From Osedax fenrisi (lineage: Eukaryota > Annelida > Polychaeta > Sabellida > Siboglinidae), in the NCBI GenBank assembly GCA_964019155.1, contig CAXHSG010000206.1, positions 79,501-143,500 on the forward strand: a DNA stretch of 64,000 nt. Direction: 5' to 3'. The notes under the pieces are model-generated. The model had not been told where the DNA came from, searched no databases, and worked only from the letters and a program-made list of their open reading frames with translations. Both the position numbers and the translations under genes were made by a program. Position 1 is the stretch's first letter, and the number at the start of each line of letters is the position of its first letter. This document shows positions 43,801 to 59,855 of the stretch, piece by piece.

Positions 43801-43938
43801 CGTACATTACCTTACATTGCATGACGTACATTACCTTACATTGTATGACATATATTACCATAAATTGTATGACGTACATTACCTTACATTGTATGACGTA
43901 CAACGTACATTACCTTACATTGTATGACGTACATTACC
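40887..43938 (+). repeat. 3.05-kb block, first of three copies
   Basis: Aligns to 57,691-60,742 (offset 16,804) over 3,052 bp and, for its first 2,165 bp, to 50,546-52,710 (offset 9,659). All three share rare marks: GACTTACATTAAC near 41,163, GACGTAGATTATC near 41,832, ATTACTTTAC near 42,110 and ATTACCGTAC near 42,325. The right edge is 43,939 (T) against 60,743 (A). The partial copy is cut at 43,051/52,710. Confidence 0.9.
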
Positions 43939-46831
43939 TTACATTGTATGACGTACATAACCTTACATTGTATGACGTACATTATCATACATTGTATGAC
44001 GTACATTACCTTACATTGTATGACGTACATTACCTTACATTGTATGACGTACATTACCTTACATTGTATGACGTAAATTACCTTACATTGTATGACGTAC
44101 ATTACCATACATTGTATGGCGTACAACGTACATTACCTTAAATTGTATAACGTACATTACCTTACATTGTATGAAGTACATTACCTTACATTGTATGACG
44201 TACATTACCTTACATTGTATGACGTACATTACCTTACATTGTATGACGTACATTACCGTACATTGTACAACGTACATTACCTTAGATTGTATAACGTACA
44301 TTACCTTACATTGTATGACGTACATTACCTTACATTGTATGACGTACATTACCTTATATTGTATGACATACATTACCATACATTGTACGACGTAAATTAC
44401 CATACATTATATAACGTACAATACCTTACATTGTATGACGTACAACGTACATTACCTTACATTGTATGACGTACATTACCTTACATTGTATGACGTACAT
44501 TACCTTACATTGTATGACGTAAATTACCTTACATTGTATGACGTGCATTACCTTACATTGTATGACGTACAACGTACATTACCATACATTGTACGACGTA
44601 AATTACCATACATTATATGACGTACATTACCATACATTGTATGACGTACATAACCTTACATTGTATGACGTACATTATCACACATTGTATGACGTACATT
44701 ACCTTACATTTTATGACGTACATTACCATACATTGTATGGCGTACAACGTACATTACCTTACATTGTATAACGTACATTACCTTACATTGTATGAAGTAC
44801 ATTACCTTACATTGTATGACGTACATTACCTTACATTGTATGACGTACATTACCTTACATTGTACAACGTACATTACCTTACATTGTATGACGTACATTA
44901 CCATACATTATATGACGTACATTAACTTACATTGTATGACGTACATTACCTTACATTGTATGACGTATATTACCTTACATTGTACAACGTACATTACCTT
45001 ACATTGTATGACGTACATTACCTTACATTGTATGACGTACATTACCTTACATTGTACAACGTACATTACCTTACATTGTATGACGTACATTACCTTACAT
45101 TGTATGACGTACATTACCATACATTGTATGACGTACATTACCTTACATTGTATGACGTACATCACCTTACATTGTATGACGTACATTACCTTACATTGTA
45201 TGACGTACATTACCTTACATTGTATGACGTACATTACCTTACATTGTACAACGTACATTACCTTAGATTGTATAACGTACATTACCTTACATTGTATGAC
45301 GTACATTACCTTACATTGTATGACGTACATTACCTTATATTGTATGACGTACATTACCTTACATTGTATGACGTGCATTACCTTACATTGTATGACGTAC
45401 ATTACCTTACATTGTATGACGTACATTACCATACATTGTATGATGTACATTACATTACATTGTATGACGTACATTACCTTACATTGTATGACGTGCATTA
45501 CCTTACATTGTATGACGTACAACGTACATTACCATACATTGTACGACGTAAATTACCATACATTATATGACGTACATTACCTTACATTGTATGACGTACA
45601 TAACCTTACATTGTATGACGTACATTATCACACATTGTATGACGTACATTACCTTACATTTTATGACGTACATTACCATACATTGTATGATGTACATTAC
45701 CTTATATTGTATGACGTACATTACCTTACATTGTATGACGTACAATACCTTACATTATACAACGTACATTACCTTACATTGTATGACGTATATTACTTTA
45801 CATTGTATTACGTACATTACCTTACATTGTATGACGTACATTACCTTACATTGTATGACGTATATTACCTTACATTGTACAACGTACATTACCTTACATT
45901 GTATGACGTACATTACCTTACATTGTATGACGTACATTACCTTACATTGTATGACGTACATTACCATACATTGTATGACGTACATTACCTTACATTGTAT
46001 GACGTACATCACCTTACATTGTATGACGTACATTACCTTACATTGTATGACGTACATTACCTTACATTGTATGACGTACATTACCTTACATTGTACAACG
46101 TACATTACCTTAGATTGTATAACGTACATTACCTTACATTGTATGACGTACATTACCTTACATTGTATGACGTACATTACCTTATATTGTATGACGTACA
46201 TTTACTTACATTGTATGAAGTACATTACCATACATTGTATGACGTACAATTCCTTACATTATATGACGTACATTATCATACATTGTATAACGTACATTAC
46301 CTTACATTGTATGACGTACATTACCTTACATTGTATGACGTACATTACCATACATTGTATGATGTACATTACATTACATTGTATGACGTACATTACCTTA
46401 CATTGTATGACGTGCATTACCTTACATTGTATGACGTACAACGTACATTACCATACATTGTACGACGTAAATTACCATACATTATATGACGTACATTACC
46501 TTACATTGTATGACGTACATAACCTTACATTGTATGACGTACATTATCACACAATGTATGACGTACATTACCTTACATTTTATGACGTACATTACCTTAC
46601 ATTGTATAACGTACATTACCTTACATTGTATGACGTACATTACCTTACATTGTATGACGTACATTACCATACATTGTATGATGTACATTACCTTATATTG
46701 TATGACGTACATTACCTTACATTGTATGACGTACAATACCTTACATTATACAACGTACATTACCTTACATTGTATGACGTATATTACTTTACATTGTATT
46801 ACGTACATTACCTTACATTGTATGACGTACA
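43939..46831 (+). repeat. Low-31-mer segment with a local tandem duplication
   Basis: No gene is present. Consecutive long units at 45,514 and 46,433 are 919 bp apart, leaving 888 bp (37 units) of pure 24-bp phase. About 44,940-45,675 is repeated at about 45,835-46,595. The offset is 895, then 847, then 919, which are indels of 48 and 72 bp. Shared marks are CATCACC (45,160 and 46,008), the C17G unit, ATTATCACACATTG and ACATTTTATG. A 565-codon open frame here (44,792-46,489) is only the consequence of the long undisturbed phase. Confidence 0.84.
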
Positions 46832-48338
46832 ACGTACATTACCTTACATTGTATGACGTACATTACCTTACATTGTATGACGTACATTACCTTACATTGT
46901 ATGACGTACATTACCTTACATTGTATGACGTATATTACCTTACATTGTATGACGTACATTACCTTACATTATATGACGTACAACGTACATTACCTTACAT
47001 TTTATGACGTACATTACCATACAGTGTATGACGTACATTACCTTACATTGTATGACGTACATTACCTTACATTGTATTACGTACATTACCTTACATTGTA
47101 TGACATATATTACCTTACATTGTACAACGTACATTACCTTACATTGTACAACGTACATTACCTTACATTGTATGACGTACATTACCTTACATTGTACAAC
47201 GTACATTACCTTACATTGTATGACGTACATTACCTTACATTGTATGACGTACATTACCATACATTGTATGACGTACATTACCTTACATTGTATGACGTAC
47301 ATCACCTTACATTGTATGACGTACATTACCTTACATTGTATGACGTACATTACCTTACATTGTATGACGTACATTACCTTACATTGTACAACGTACATTA
47401 CCTTAGATTGTATAACGTACATTACCTTACATTGTATGACGTACATTACCTTACATTGTATGACGTACATTACCTTACATTGTACGACATATAACGTGCA
47501 TTACCTTACATTGTATGACGTACAACGTACAATACCTTACATTGTATGACGTACATTACCATACATTATATGACGTACATTAACTTATATTGTATGACGT
47601 ACATTACCTTACATTGTATGACGTACATTACCTTACATTGTATGACGCACATTACCTTACATTGTACAACGTACATTACCTTACATTGCATGACGTACAT
47701 TACCTTACATTGTATGACATACATTACCATAAATTGTATGACGTACAATACCTTACATTGCATGACGTACATTACCTTACATTGTATGACATACATTACC
47801 ATAAATTGTATGACGTACATTACCTTACATTGTATGACGTACAACGTACATTACCTTACATTGTATGACGTACATTACCATACATTGTTTGACGTACATT
47901 ACCTTACATAGTATGACGTACATTACCTTACATTGTATGACGTACATTACCTTACATTGTATGACATACATTACCATACATTGTACGACGTAAATTACGA
48001 TACATTATATGACGTACAATACCTTACATTGTATGACGTACATAACCTTACATTGTATGACGTACATTATCATACATTGTATGACGTACATTACCTTACA
48101 TTGTATGACGTACATTACCTTACATTGTATGACGTACATTACCTTACATTGTATGACGTAAATTACCTTACATTGTATGACGTACATTATCATACATTGT
48201 ATAACGTATATTACCTTACATTGTATGACGTACATTAACTTACATTGTATGACGTACATTACCATACATTGTATGATGTACATTACCTTACATTGTATGA
48301 CGTACATTACCTTACATTGTATGACGTGCATTACCTTA
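46832..48338 (+). repeat. 1.5-kb block repeated at the right window edge, left arm
   Basis: Aligns to 62,494-64,000 at offset 15,662 over 1,507 bp, up to the last base of the window, so the real match probably continues beyond. It contains ACAGTGTATG near 47,032, GACATATATTACC near 47,101, cassette D at 47,486 and GACGTACAATACC replacing a consensus unit just after D. The left edge is 46,831 (A) against 62,493 (G). Confidence 0.9.
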
Positions 48339-51300
48339 CATTGTATGACGTATATTACCTTACATTGTACAACGTACATTACCTTACATTGTATGACGTA
48401 CATTACCTTACATTGTATGACGTACATTACCTTATATTGTATGACGTACATTACCTTACATTGTATGAAGTACATTACCATACATTGTATGACGTACAAT
48501 TCCTTACATTATATGACGTACATTATCATACATTGTATAACGTACATTACCTTACATTGTATGACGTACATTACCTTACATTGTATGACGTACATTACCA
48601 TACATTGTATGATGTACATTACATTACATTGTATGACGTACATTACCTTACATTGTATGACGTGCATTACCTTACATTATATGACGTACATTACCATACA
48701 TTGTATGACGTACATAACCTTACATTGTATGACGTACATTATCATACATTGTATGACGTACATTACCTTACATTTTATGACGTACATTACCATACATTGT
48801 ATGGCGTACAACGTACATTACCTTACATTGTATAACGTACATTACCTTACATTGTATGAAGTACATTACCTTACATTGTATGACGTACATTACCTTACAT
48901 TGTATGACGTACATTACCTTACATTGTACAACGTACATTACCTTACATTGTATGACGTACATTACCATACATTATATGACGTACATTAACTTACATTGTA
49001 TGACGTACATTACCTTACATTGTATGACGTATATTACCTTACATTGTACAACGTACATTACCTTACATTGTATGACGTACATTACCTTACATTGTATGAC
49101 GTACATTACCTTACATTGTACAACGTACATTACCTTACATTGTATGACGTACATTACCTTACATTGTATGACGTACATTACCATACATTGTATGACGTAC
49201 ATTACCTTACATTGTATGACGTACATCACCTTACATTGTATGACGTACATTACCTTACATTGTATGACGTACATTACCTTACATTGTATGACGTACATTA
49301 CCTTACATTGTACAACGTACATTACCTTAGATTGTATAACGTACATTACCTTACATTGTATGACGTACATTACCTTACATTGTATGACGTACATTACCTT
49401 ATATTGTATGACGTACATTACCTTACATTGTATGAAGTACATTACCATACATTGTATGACGTACAATTCCTTACATTGTATGACGTACATTACCTTACAT
49501 TGTACAACGTACATTACCTTAGATTGTATAACGTACATTACCTTACATTGTATGACGTACATTACCTTACATTGTATGACGTACATTACCATACATTGTA
49601 TGATGTACATTACATTACATTGTATGACGTACATTACCTTACATTGTATGACGTGCATTACCTTACATTGTATGACGTACAACGTACATTACCATACATT
49701 GTACGACGTAAATTACCATACATTATATGACGTACATTACCTTACATTGTATGACGTACATAACCTTACATTGTATGACGTACATTATCACACATTGTAT
49801 GACGTACATTACCATACATTGTATAATGTACATTACCTTATATTGTATGACGTACATTACCTTACATTGTATGACGTACAATACCTTACATTATACAACG
49901 TACATTACCTTACATTGTATGACGTATATTACTTTACATTGTATTACGTACATTACCTTACATTGTAAGACGTACAACGTACATTACCTTACATTGTATG
50001 ACGTACATTACCTTACATTGTATGACGTACATTACCTTACATTGTATGACGTACATTACCTTACATTGTATGACGTATATTACCTTACATTGTATGACGT
50101 ACATTACCTTACATTATATGACGTACAACGTACATTACCTTACATTTTATGACGTACATTACCATACAGTGTATGACGTACATTACCTTACATTGTATGA
50201 CGTACATTACCTTACATTGTATTACGTACATTACCTTACATTGTATGACATATATTACCTTACATTGTACAACGTACATTACCTTACATTGTACAACGTA
50301 CATTACCTTACATTGTATGACGTACATTACCTTACATTGTATGACGTACATTACCTTACATTGTACAACGTACATTACCTTACATTGTATGACGTACATT
50401 ACCTTACATTGTATGACGTACATTACCATACATTGTATGACGTACATTACCTTACATTGTATGACGTACATCACCTTACATTGTATGACGTACATTACCT
50501 TACATTGTATGACGTACATTACCTTACATTGTATGACGTACATTACCTTACATTGTATGACGTAAATTACCTTACATTGTATGACGTGCATTACCTTACA
50601 TTTTATGACGTACATCGTACATTATCATACATTGTATAACGTACATTACCTTACATTGTATGACGTACATTACCTTACATTGTATGACGTACATTACATT
50701 ACATTGTATGACGTACATTACCTTACATTGTACGACATATAACGTGCATTACCTTACATTGTATGACGTACAACGTACATTACCTTACATTGTATGACGT
50801 ACATTACCATACATTATATGACTTACATTAACTTATATTGTATGACGTACATTACCTTACATTGTATGACGTACATTACCTTACATTGTATGACGCACAT
50901 TACCTTACATTGTACAACGTACATTACCTTACATTGCATGACGTACATTACCTTACATTGTATGACATACATTACCATAAATTGTAAGACGTACAATACC
51001 TTACATTGCATGACGTACATTACCTTACATTGTATGACATACATTACCATAAATTGTATGACGTACATTACCTTACATTGTATGACGTACAACGTACATT
51101 ACCTTACATTGTATGACGTACATTACCATACATTGTTTGACGTACATTACCTTACATAGTATGACGTACATTACCTTACATTGTATGACGTACATTACCT
51201 TACATTGTATGACATACATTACCATACATTGTACGACGTAAATTACCATACATTATATGACGTACAATACCTTACATTGTATGACGTACAACGTACATTA

Positions 51301-52710
51301 CCTTACATTGTATGACGTACATTACCTTACATTGTATGACGTACATTACCTTACATTGTATGACATACATTACCATAAATTGTATGACGTACATTACCTT
51401 ACATTGTATGACGTACAACGTACATTACCTTACATTGTATGACGTACATTACCTTACATTGTATGACGTACATAACCTTACATTGTATGACGTAGATTAT
51501 CATACATTGTATGACGTACATTACCTTACATTGTATGACGTACATTACCTTACATTGTATGACGTACATTACCTTACATTGTATGACGTACATTACCTTA
51601 CATTGTATGACGTACATTACCTTACATTGTATGACGTAAATTACCTTACATTGTATGACGTACATTACCATACATTGTATGGCGTACAACGTACATTACC
51701 TTACATTGTATAACGTACATTACCTTACATTGTATGAAGTACATTACCTTACATTGTATGACGTACATTACTTTACATTGTATGACGTACATTACCTTAC
51801 ATTGTATGACGTACATTACCATACATTGTATGATGTACATTACCTTACATTGTATGACGTACATTGCCTTACATTGTATGACGTACATTACCTTACATTG
51901 TATGACATACATTACCATATATTGTATGACGTACATTACCTTACATTGTATGACGTACATTACCTTACATTGTATGACGTACATTACCGTACATTGTACA
52001 ACGTACATTACCTTAGATTGTATAACGTACATTACCTTACATTGTATGACGTACATTACCTTACATTGTATGACGTACATTACCTTATATTGTATGACAT
52101 ACATTACCATACATTGTACGACGTAAATTACCATACATTATATGACGTACAATACCTTACATTGTATGACGTACAACGTACATTACCTTACATTGTATGA
52201 CGTACATTACCTTACATTGTATGACGCACATTACCTTACATTGTACAACGTACATTACCTTACATTGCATGACGTACATTACCTTACATTGTATGACATA
52301 CATTACCATAAATTGTATGACGTACATTACCTTACATTGTATGACGTACAACGTACATTACCTTACATTGTATGACGTACATTACCATACATTGTTTGAC
52401 GTACATTACCTTACATAGTATGACGTACATTACCTTACATTGTATGACGTACATTACCTTACATTGTATGACATACATTACCATACATTGTACGACGTAA
52501 ATTACCATACATTATATGACGTACAATACCTTACATTGTATGACGTACAACGTACATTACCTTACATTGTATGACGTACATTACCTTACATTGCATGACG
52601 TACATTACCTTACATTGTATGACATACATTACCATAAATTGTATGACGTACATTACCTTACATTGTATGACGTACAACGTACATTACCTTACATTGTATG
52701 ACGTACATTA
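47260..52710 (+). repeat. 5,451-bp block, left copy (7,145-bp spacing)
   Basis: Aligns without gaps to 54,405-59,855. I see only about three substitutions: 48,190 C vs 55,335 A, one near 48,744 (ATCATAC vs ATCACAC), and one near 52,592 (GCATGACG vs GTATGACG). That implies over 99.9% identity. The interval of 7,145 bp is 291 units, of which I count 23 long. It includes the longest 31-mer-free run with both flanking long units in the window, 47,867-48,802 (39 units). It ends where 52,711 onward carries CCATAC and 59,856 onward CCTTAC. Confidence 0.92.
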
Positions 52711-54404
52711 CCATACATTGTTTGACGTACATTACCTTACATAGTATGACGTACATTACCTTACATTGTATGACGTACATTACCTTACATTGTATGACGT
52801 ACATTACATTACATTGTATGACGTACATTACCTTACATTGTACGACATATAACGTGCATTACCTTACATTGTATGACGTACAACGTACATTACCTTACAT
52901 TGTATGACGTACATTACCATACATTATATGACTTACATTAACTTATATTGTATGACGTACATTACCTTACATTGTATGACGTACATTACCTTACATTGTA
53001 TGACGTACATTACCTTACATTGTACAACGTACATTACCTTACATTGTATGACGTACATTACCATACATTATATGACGTACATTAACTTACATTGTATGAC
53101 GTACATTACCTTACATTGTATGACGTATATTACCTTACATTGTACAACGTACATTACCTTACATTGTATGACGTACATTACCTTACATTGTATGACGTAC
53201 ATTACCTTACATTGTACAACGTACATTACCTTACATTGTATGACGTACATTACCTTACATTGTATGACGTACATTACCATACATTGTATGACGTACATTA
53301 CCTTACATTGTATGACGTACATCACCTTACATTGTATGACGTACATTACCTTACATTGTATGACGTACATTACCTTACATTGTATGACGTACATTACCTT
53401 ACATTGTACAACGTACATTACCTTAGATTGTATAACGTACATTACCTTACATTGTATGACGTACATTACCTTACATTGTATGACGTACATTACCTTATAT
53501 TGTATGACGTACATTACCTTACATTGTATGAAGTACATTACCATACATTGTATGACGTACAATTCCTTACATTGTATGACGTACATTACCTTACATTGTA
53601 CAACGTACATTACCTTAGATTGTATAACGTACATTACCTTACATTGTATGACGTACATTACCTTACATTGTATGACGTACATTACCATACATTGTATGAT
53701 GTACATTACATTACATTGTATGACGTACATTACCTTACATTGTATGACGTGCATTACCTTACATTGTATGACGTACAACGTACATTACCATACATTGTAC
53801 GACGTAAATTACCATACATTATATGACGTACATTACCTTACATTGTATGACGTACATAACCTTACATTGTATGACGTACATTATCACACATTGTATGACG
53901 TACATTACCATACATTGTATAATGTACATTACCTTATATTGTATGACGTACATTACCTTACATTGTATGACGTACAATACCTTACATTATACAACGTACA
54001 TTACCTTACATTGTATGACGTATATTACTTTACATTGTATTACGTACATTACCTTACATTGTAAGACGTACAACGTACATTACCTTACATTGTATGACGT
54101 ACATTACCTTACATTGTATGACGTACATTACCTTACATTGTATGACGTACATTACCTTACATTGTATGACGTATATTACCTTACATTGTATGACGTACAT
54201 TACCTTACATTATATGACGTACAACGTACATTACCTTACATTTTATGACGTACATTACCATACAGTGTATGACGTACATTACCTTACATTGTATGACGTA
54301 CATTACCTTACATTGTATTACGTACATTACCTTACATTGTATGACATATATTACCTTACATTGTACAACGTACATTACCTTACATTGTACAACGTACATT
54401 ACCT
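52711..54404 (+). repeat. Junction segment between the two 5.45-kb copies
   Basis: No gene is present. 52,717 onward carries a repeat of cassette F at about 326 bp from the one near 52,391, then cassette D at 52,844. 52,957-54,447 is a copy of 48,861-50,351 (offset 4,096, 1,491 bp), with a third copy inside the right block at 56,006-57,496. It overlaps the next block by 43 bp (54,405-54,447) of shared consensus sequence, where the crossover must lie. Confidence 0.86.
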
Positions 54405-57400
54405 TACATTGTATGACGTACATTACCTTACATTGTATGACGTACATCACCTTACATTGTATGACGTACATTACCTTACATTGTATGACGTACATTACCT
54501 TACATTGTATGACGTACATTACCTTACATTGTACAACGTACATTACCTTAGATTGTATAACGTACATTACCTTACATTGTATGACGTACATTACCTTACA
54601 TTGTATGACGTACATTACCTTACATTGTACGACATATAACGTGCATTACCTTACATTGTATGACGTACAACGTACAATACCTTACATTGTATGACGTACA
54701 TTACCATACATTATATGACGTACATTAACTTATATTGTATGACGTACATTACCTTACATTGTATGACGTACATTACCTTACATTGTATGACGCACATTAC
54801 CTTACATTGTACAACGTACATTACCTTACATTGCATGACGTACATTACCTTACATTGTATGACATACATTACCATAAATTGTATGACGTACAATACCTTA
54901 CATTGCATGACGTACATTACCTTACATTGTATGACATACATTACCATAAATTGTATGACGTACATTACCTTACATTGTATGACGTACAACGTACATTACC
55001 TTACATTGTATGACGTACATTACCATACATTGTTTGACGTACATTACCTTACATAGTATGACGTACATTACCTTACATTGTATGACGTACATTACCTTAC
55101 ATTGTATGACATACATTACCATACATTGTACGACGTAAATTACGATACATTATATGACGTACAATACCTTACATTGTATGACGTACATAACCTTACATTG
55201 TATGACGTACATTATCATACATTGTATGACGTACATTACCTTACATTGTATGACGTACATTACCTTACATTGTATGACGTACATTACCTTACATTGTATG
55301 ACGTAAATTACCTTACATTGTATGACGTACATTATAATACATTGTATAACGTATATTACCTTACATTGTATGACGTACATTAACTTACATTGTATGACGT
55401 ACATTACCATACATTGTATGATGTACATTACCTTACATTGTATGACGTACATTACCTTACATTGTATGACGTGCATTACCTTACATTGTATGACGTATAT
55501 TACCTTACATTGTACAACGTACATTACCTTACATTGTATGACGTACATTACCTTACATTGTATGACGTACATTACCTTATATTGTATGACGTACATTACC
55601 TTACATTGTATGAAGTACATTACCATACATTGTATGACGTACAATTCCTTACATTATATGACGTACATTATCATACATTGTATAACGTACATTACCTTAC
55701 ATTGTATGACGTACATTACCTTACATTGTATGACGTACATTACCATACATTGTATGATGTACATTACATTACATTGTATGACGTACATTACCTTACATTG
55801 TATGACGTGCATTACCTTACATTATATGACGTACATTACCATACATTGTATGACGTACATAACCTTACATTGTATGACGTACATTATCACACATTGTATG
55901 ACGTACATTACCTTACATTTTATGACGTACATTACCATACATTGTATGGCGTACAACGTACATTACCTTACATTGTATAACGTACATTACCTTACATTGT
56001 ATGAAGTACATTACCTTACATTGTATGACGTACATTACCTTACATTGTATGACGTACATTACCTTACATTGTACAACGTACATTACCTTACATTGTATGA
56101 CGTACATTACCATACATTATATGACGTACATTAACTTACATTGTATGACGTACATTACCTTACATTGTATGACGTATATTACCTTACATTGTACAACGTA
56201 CATTACCTTACATTGTATGACGTACATTACCTTACATTGTATGACGTACATTACCTTACATTGTACAACGTACATTACCTTACATTGTATGACGTACATT
56301 ACCTTACATTGTATGACGTACATTACCATACATTGTATGACGTACATTACCTTACATTGTATGACGTACATCACCTTACATTGTATGACGTACATTACCT
56401 TACATTGTATGACGTACATTACCTTACATTGTATGACGTACATTACCTTACATTGTACAACGTACATTACCTTAGATTGTATAACGTACATTACCTTACA
56501 TTGTATGACGTACATTACCTTACATTGTATGACGTACATTACCTTATATTGTATGACGTACATTACCTTACATTGTATGAAGTACATTACCATACATTGT
56601 ATGACGTACAATTCCTTACATTGTATGACGTACATTACCTTACATTGTACAACGTACATTACCTTAGATTGTATAACGTACATTACCTTACATTGTATGA
56701 CGTACATTACCTTACATTGTATGACGTACATTACCATACATTGTATGATGTACATTACATTACATTGTATGACGTACATTACCTTACATTGTATGACGTG
56801 CATTACCTTACATTGTATGACGTACAACGTACATTACCATACATTGTACGACGTAAATTACCATACATTATATGACGTACATTACCTTACATTGTATGAC
56901 GTACATAACCTTACATTGTATGACGTACATTATCACACATTGTATGACGTACATTACCATACATTGTATAATGTACATTACCTTATATTGTATGACGTAC
57001 ATTACCTTACATTGTATGACGTACAATACCTTACATTATACAACGTACATTACCTTACATTGTATGACGTATATTACTTTACATTGTATTACGTACATTA
57101 CCTTACATTGTAAGACGTACAACGTACATTACCTTACATTGTATGACGTACATTACCTTACATTGTATGACGTACATTACCTTACATTGTATGACGTACA
57201 TTACCTTACATTGTATGACGTATATTACCTTACATTGTATGACGTACATTACCTTACATTATATGACGTACAACGTACATTACCTTACATTTTATGACGT
57301 ACATTACCATACAGTGTATGACGTACATTACCTTACATTGTATGACGTACATTACCTTACATTGTATTACGTACATTACCTTACATTGTATGACATATAT

Positions 57401-59855
57401 TACCTTACATTGTACAACGTACATTACCTTACATTGTACAACGTACATTACCTTACATTGTATGACGTACATTACCTTACATTGTATGACGTACATTACC
57501 TTACATTGTACAACGTACATTACCTTACATTGTATGACGTACATTACCTTACATTGTATGACGTACATTACCATACATTGTATGACGTACATTACCTTAC
57601 ATTGTATGACGTACATCACCTTACATTGTATGACGTACATTACCTTACATTGTATGACGTACATTACCTTACATTGTATGACGTACATTACCTTACATTG
57701 TATGACGTAAATTACCTTACATTGTATGACGTGCATTACCTTACATTTTATGACGTACATCGTACATTATCATACATTGTATAACGTACATTACCTTACA
57801 TTGTATGACGTACATTACCTTACATTGTATGACGTACATTACATTACATTGTATGACGTACATTACCTTACATTGTACGACATATAACGTGCATTACCTT
57901 ACATTGTATGACGTACAACGTACATTACCTTACATTGTATGACGTACATTACCATACATTATATGACTTACATTAACTTATATTGTATGACGTACATTAC
58001 CTTACATTGTATGACGTACATTACCTTACATTGTATGACGCACATTACCTTACATTGTACAACGTACATTACCTTACATTGCATGACGTACATTACCTTA
58101 CATTGTATGACATACATTACCATAAATTGTAAGACGTACAATACCTTACATTGCATGACGTACATTACCTTACATTGTATGACATACATTACCATAAATT
58201 GTATGACGTACATTACCTTACATTGTATGACGTACAACGTACATTACCTTACATTGTATGACGTACATTACCATACATTGTTTGACGTACATTACCTTAC
58301 ATAGTATGACGTACATTACCTTACATTGTATGACGTACATTACCTTACATTGTATGACATACATTACCATACATTGTACGACGTAAATTACCATACATTA
58401 TATGACGTACAATACCTTACATTGTATGACGTACAACGTACATTACCTTACATTGTATGACGTACATTACCTTACATTGTATGACGTACATTACCTTACA
58501 TTGTATGACATACATTACCATAAATTGTATGACGTACATTACCTTACATTGTATGACGTACAACGTACATTACCTTACATTGTATGACGTACATTACCTT
58601 ACATTGTATGACGTACATAACCTTACATTGTATGACGTAGATTATCATACATTGTATGACGTACATTACCTTACATTGTATGACGTACATTACCTTACAT
58701 TGTATGACGTACATTACCTTACATTGTATGACGTACATTACCTTACATTGTATGACGTACATTACCTTACATTGTATGACGTAAATTACCTTACATTGTA
58801 TGACGTACATTACCATACATTGTATGGCGTACAACGTACATTACCTTACATTGTATAACGTACATTACCTTACATTGTATGAAGTACATTACCTTACATT
58901 GTATGACGTACATTACTTTACATTGTATGACGTACATTACCTTACATTGTATGACGTACATTACCATACATTGTATGATGTACATTACCTTACATTGTAT
59001 GACGTACATTGCCTTACATTGTATGACGTACATTACCTTACATTGTATGACATACATTACCATATATTGTATGACGTACATTACCTTACATTGTATGACG
59101 TACATTACCTTACATTGTATGACGTACATTACCGTACATTGTACAACGTACATTACCTTAGATTGTATAACGTACATTACCTTACATTGTATGACGTACA
59201 TTACCTTACATTGTATGACGTACATTACCTTATATTGTATGACATACATTACCATACATTGTACGACGTAAATTACCATACATTATATGACGTACAATAC
59301 CTTACATTGTATGACGTACAACGTACATTACCTTACATTGTATGACGTACATTACCTTACATTGTATGACGCACATTACCTTACATTGTACAACGTACAT
59401 TACCTTACATTGCATGACGTACATTACCTTACATTGTATGACATACATTACCATAAATTGTATGACGTACATTACCTTACATTGTATGACGTACAACGTA
59501 CATTACCTTACATTGTATGACGTACATTACCATACATTGTTTGACGTACATTACCTTACATAGTATGACGTACATTACCTTACATTGTATGACGTACATT
59601 ACCTTACATTGTATGACATACATTACCATACATTGTACGACGTAAATTACCATACATTATATGACGTACAATACCTTACATTGTATGACGTACAACGTAC
59701 ATTACCTTACATTGTATGACGTACATTACCTTACATTGTATGACGTACATTACCTTACATTGTATGACATACATTACCATAAATTGTATGACGTACATTA
59801 CCTTACATTGTATGACGTACAACGTACATTACCTTACATTGTATGACGTACATTA
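54405..59855 (+). repeat. 5,451-bp block, right copy (7,145-bp spacing)
   Basis: Second copy of 47,260-52,710. The 3.05-kb family member at 57,691-60,742 begins within it and extends beyond, following the 40.9-43.9 kb copy and not the 50.5 kb copy after 59,855. The right block is therefore joined to sequence resembling 43,052-43,938, which the left block lacks. Confidence 0.92.

Noticed and set aside
44792..46489. A 565-codon open frame and hundreds of shorter ones as protein genes
   Set aside because: All translate the same 24-bp unit (8-residue repeats) in frames that lack a stop by arithmetic. They overlap each other on both strands, are broken by 7-bp extensions, and show no independent coding signal.
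54405..59855. The near-identical 5.45-kb copy as a certain assembly error
   Set aside because: At least three real-looking differences, and different flanking sequence on both sides, argue for a true duplication. It stays listed as needing read support.
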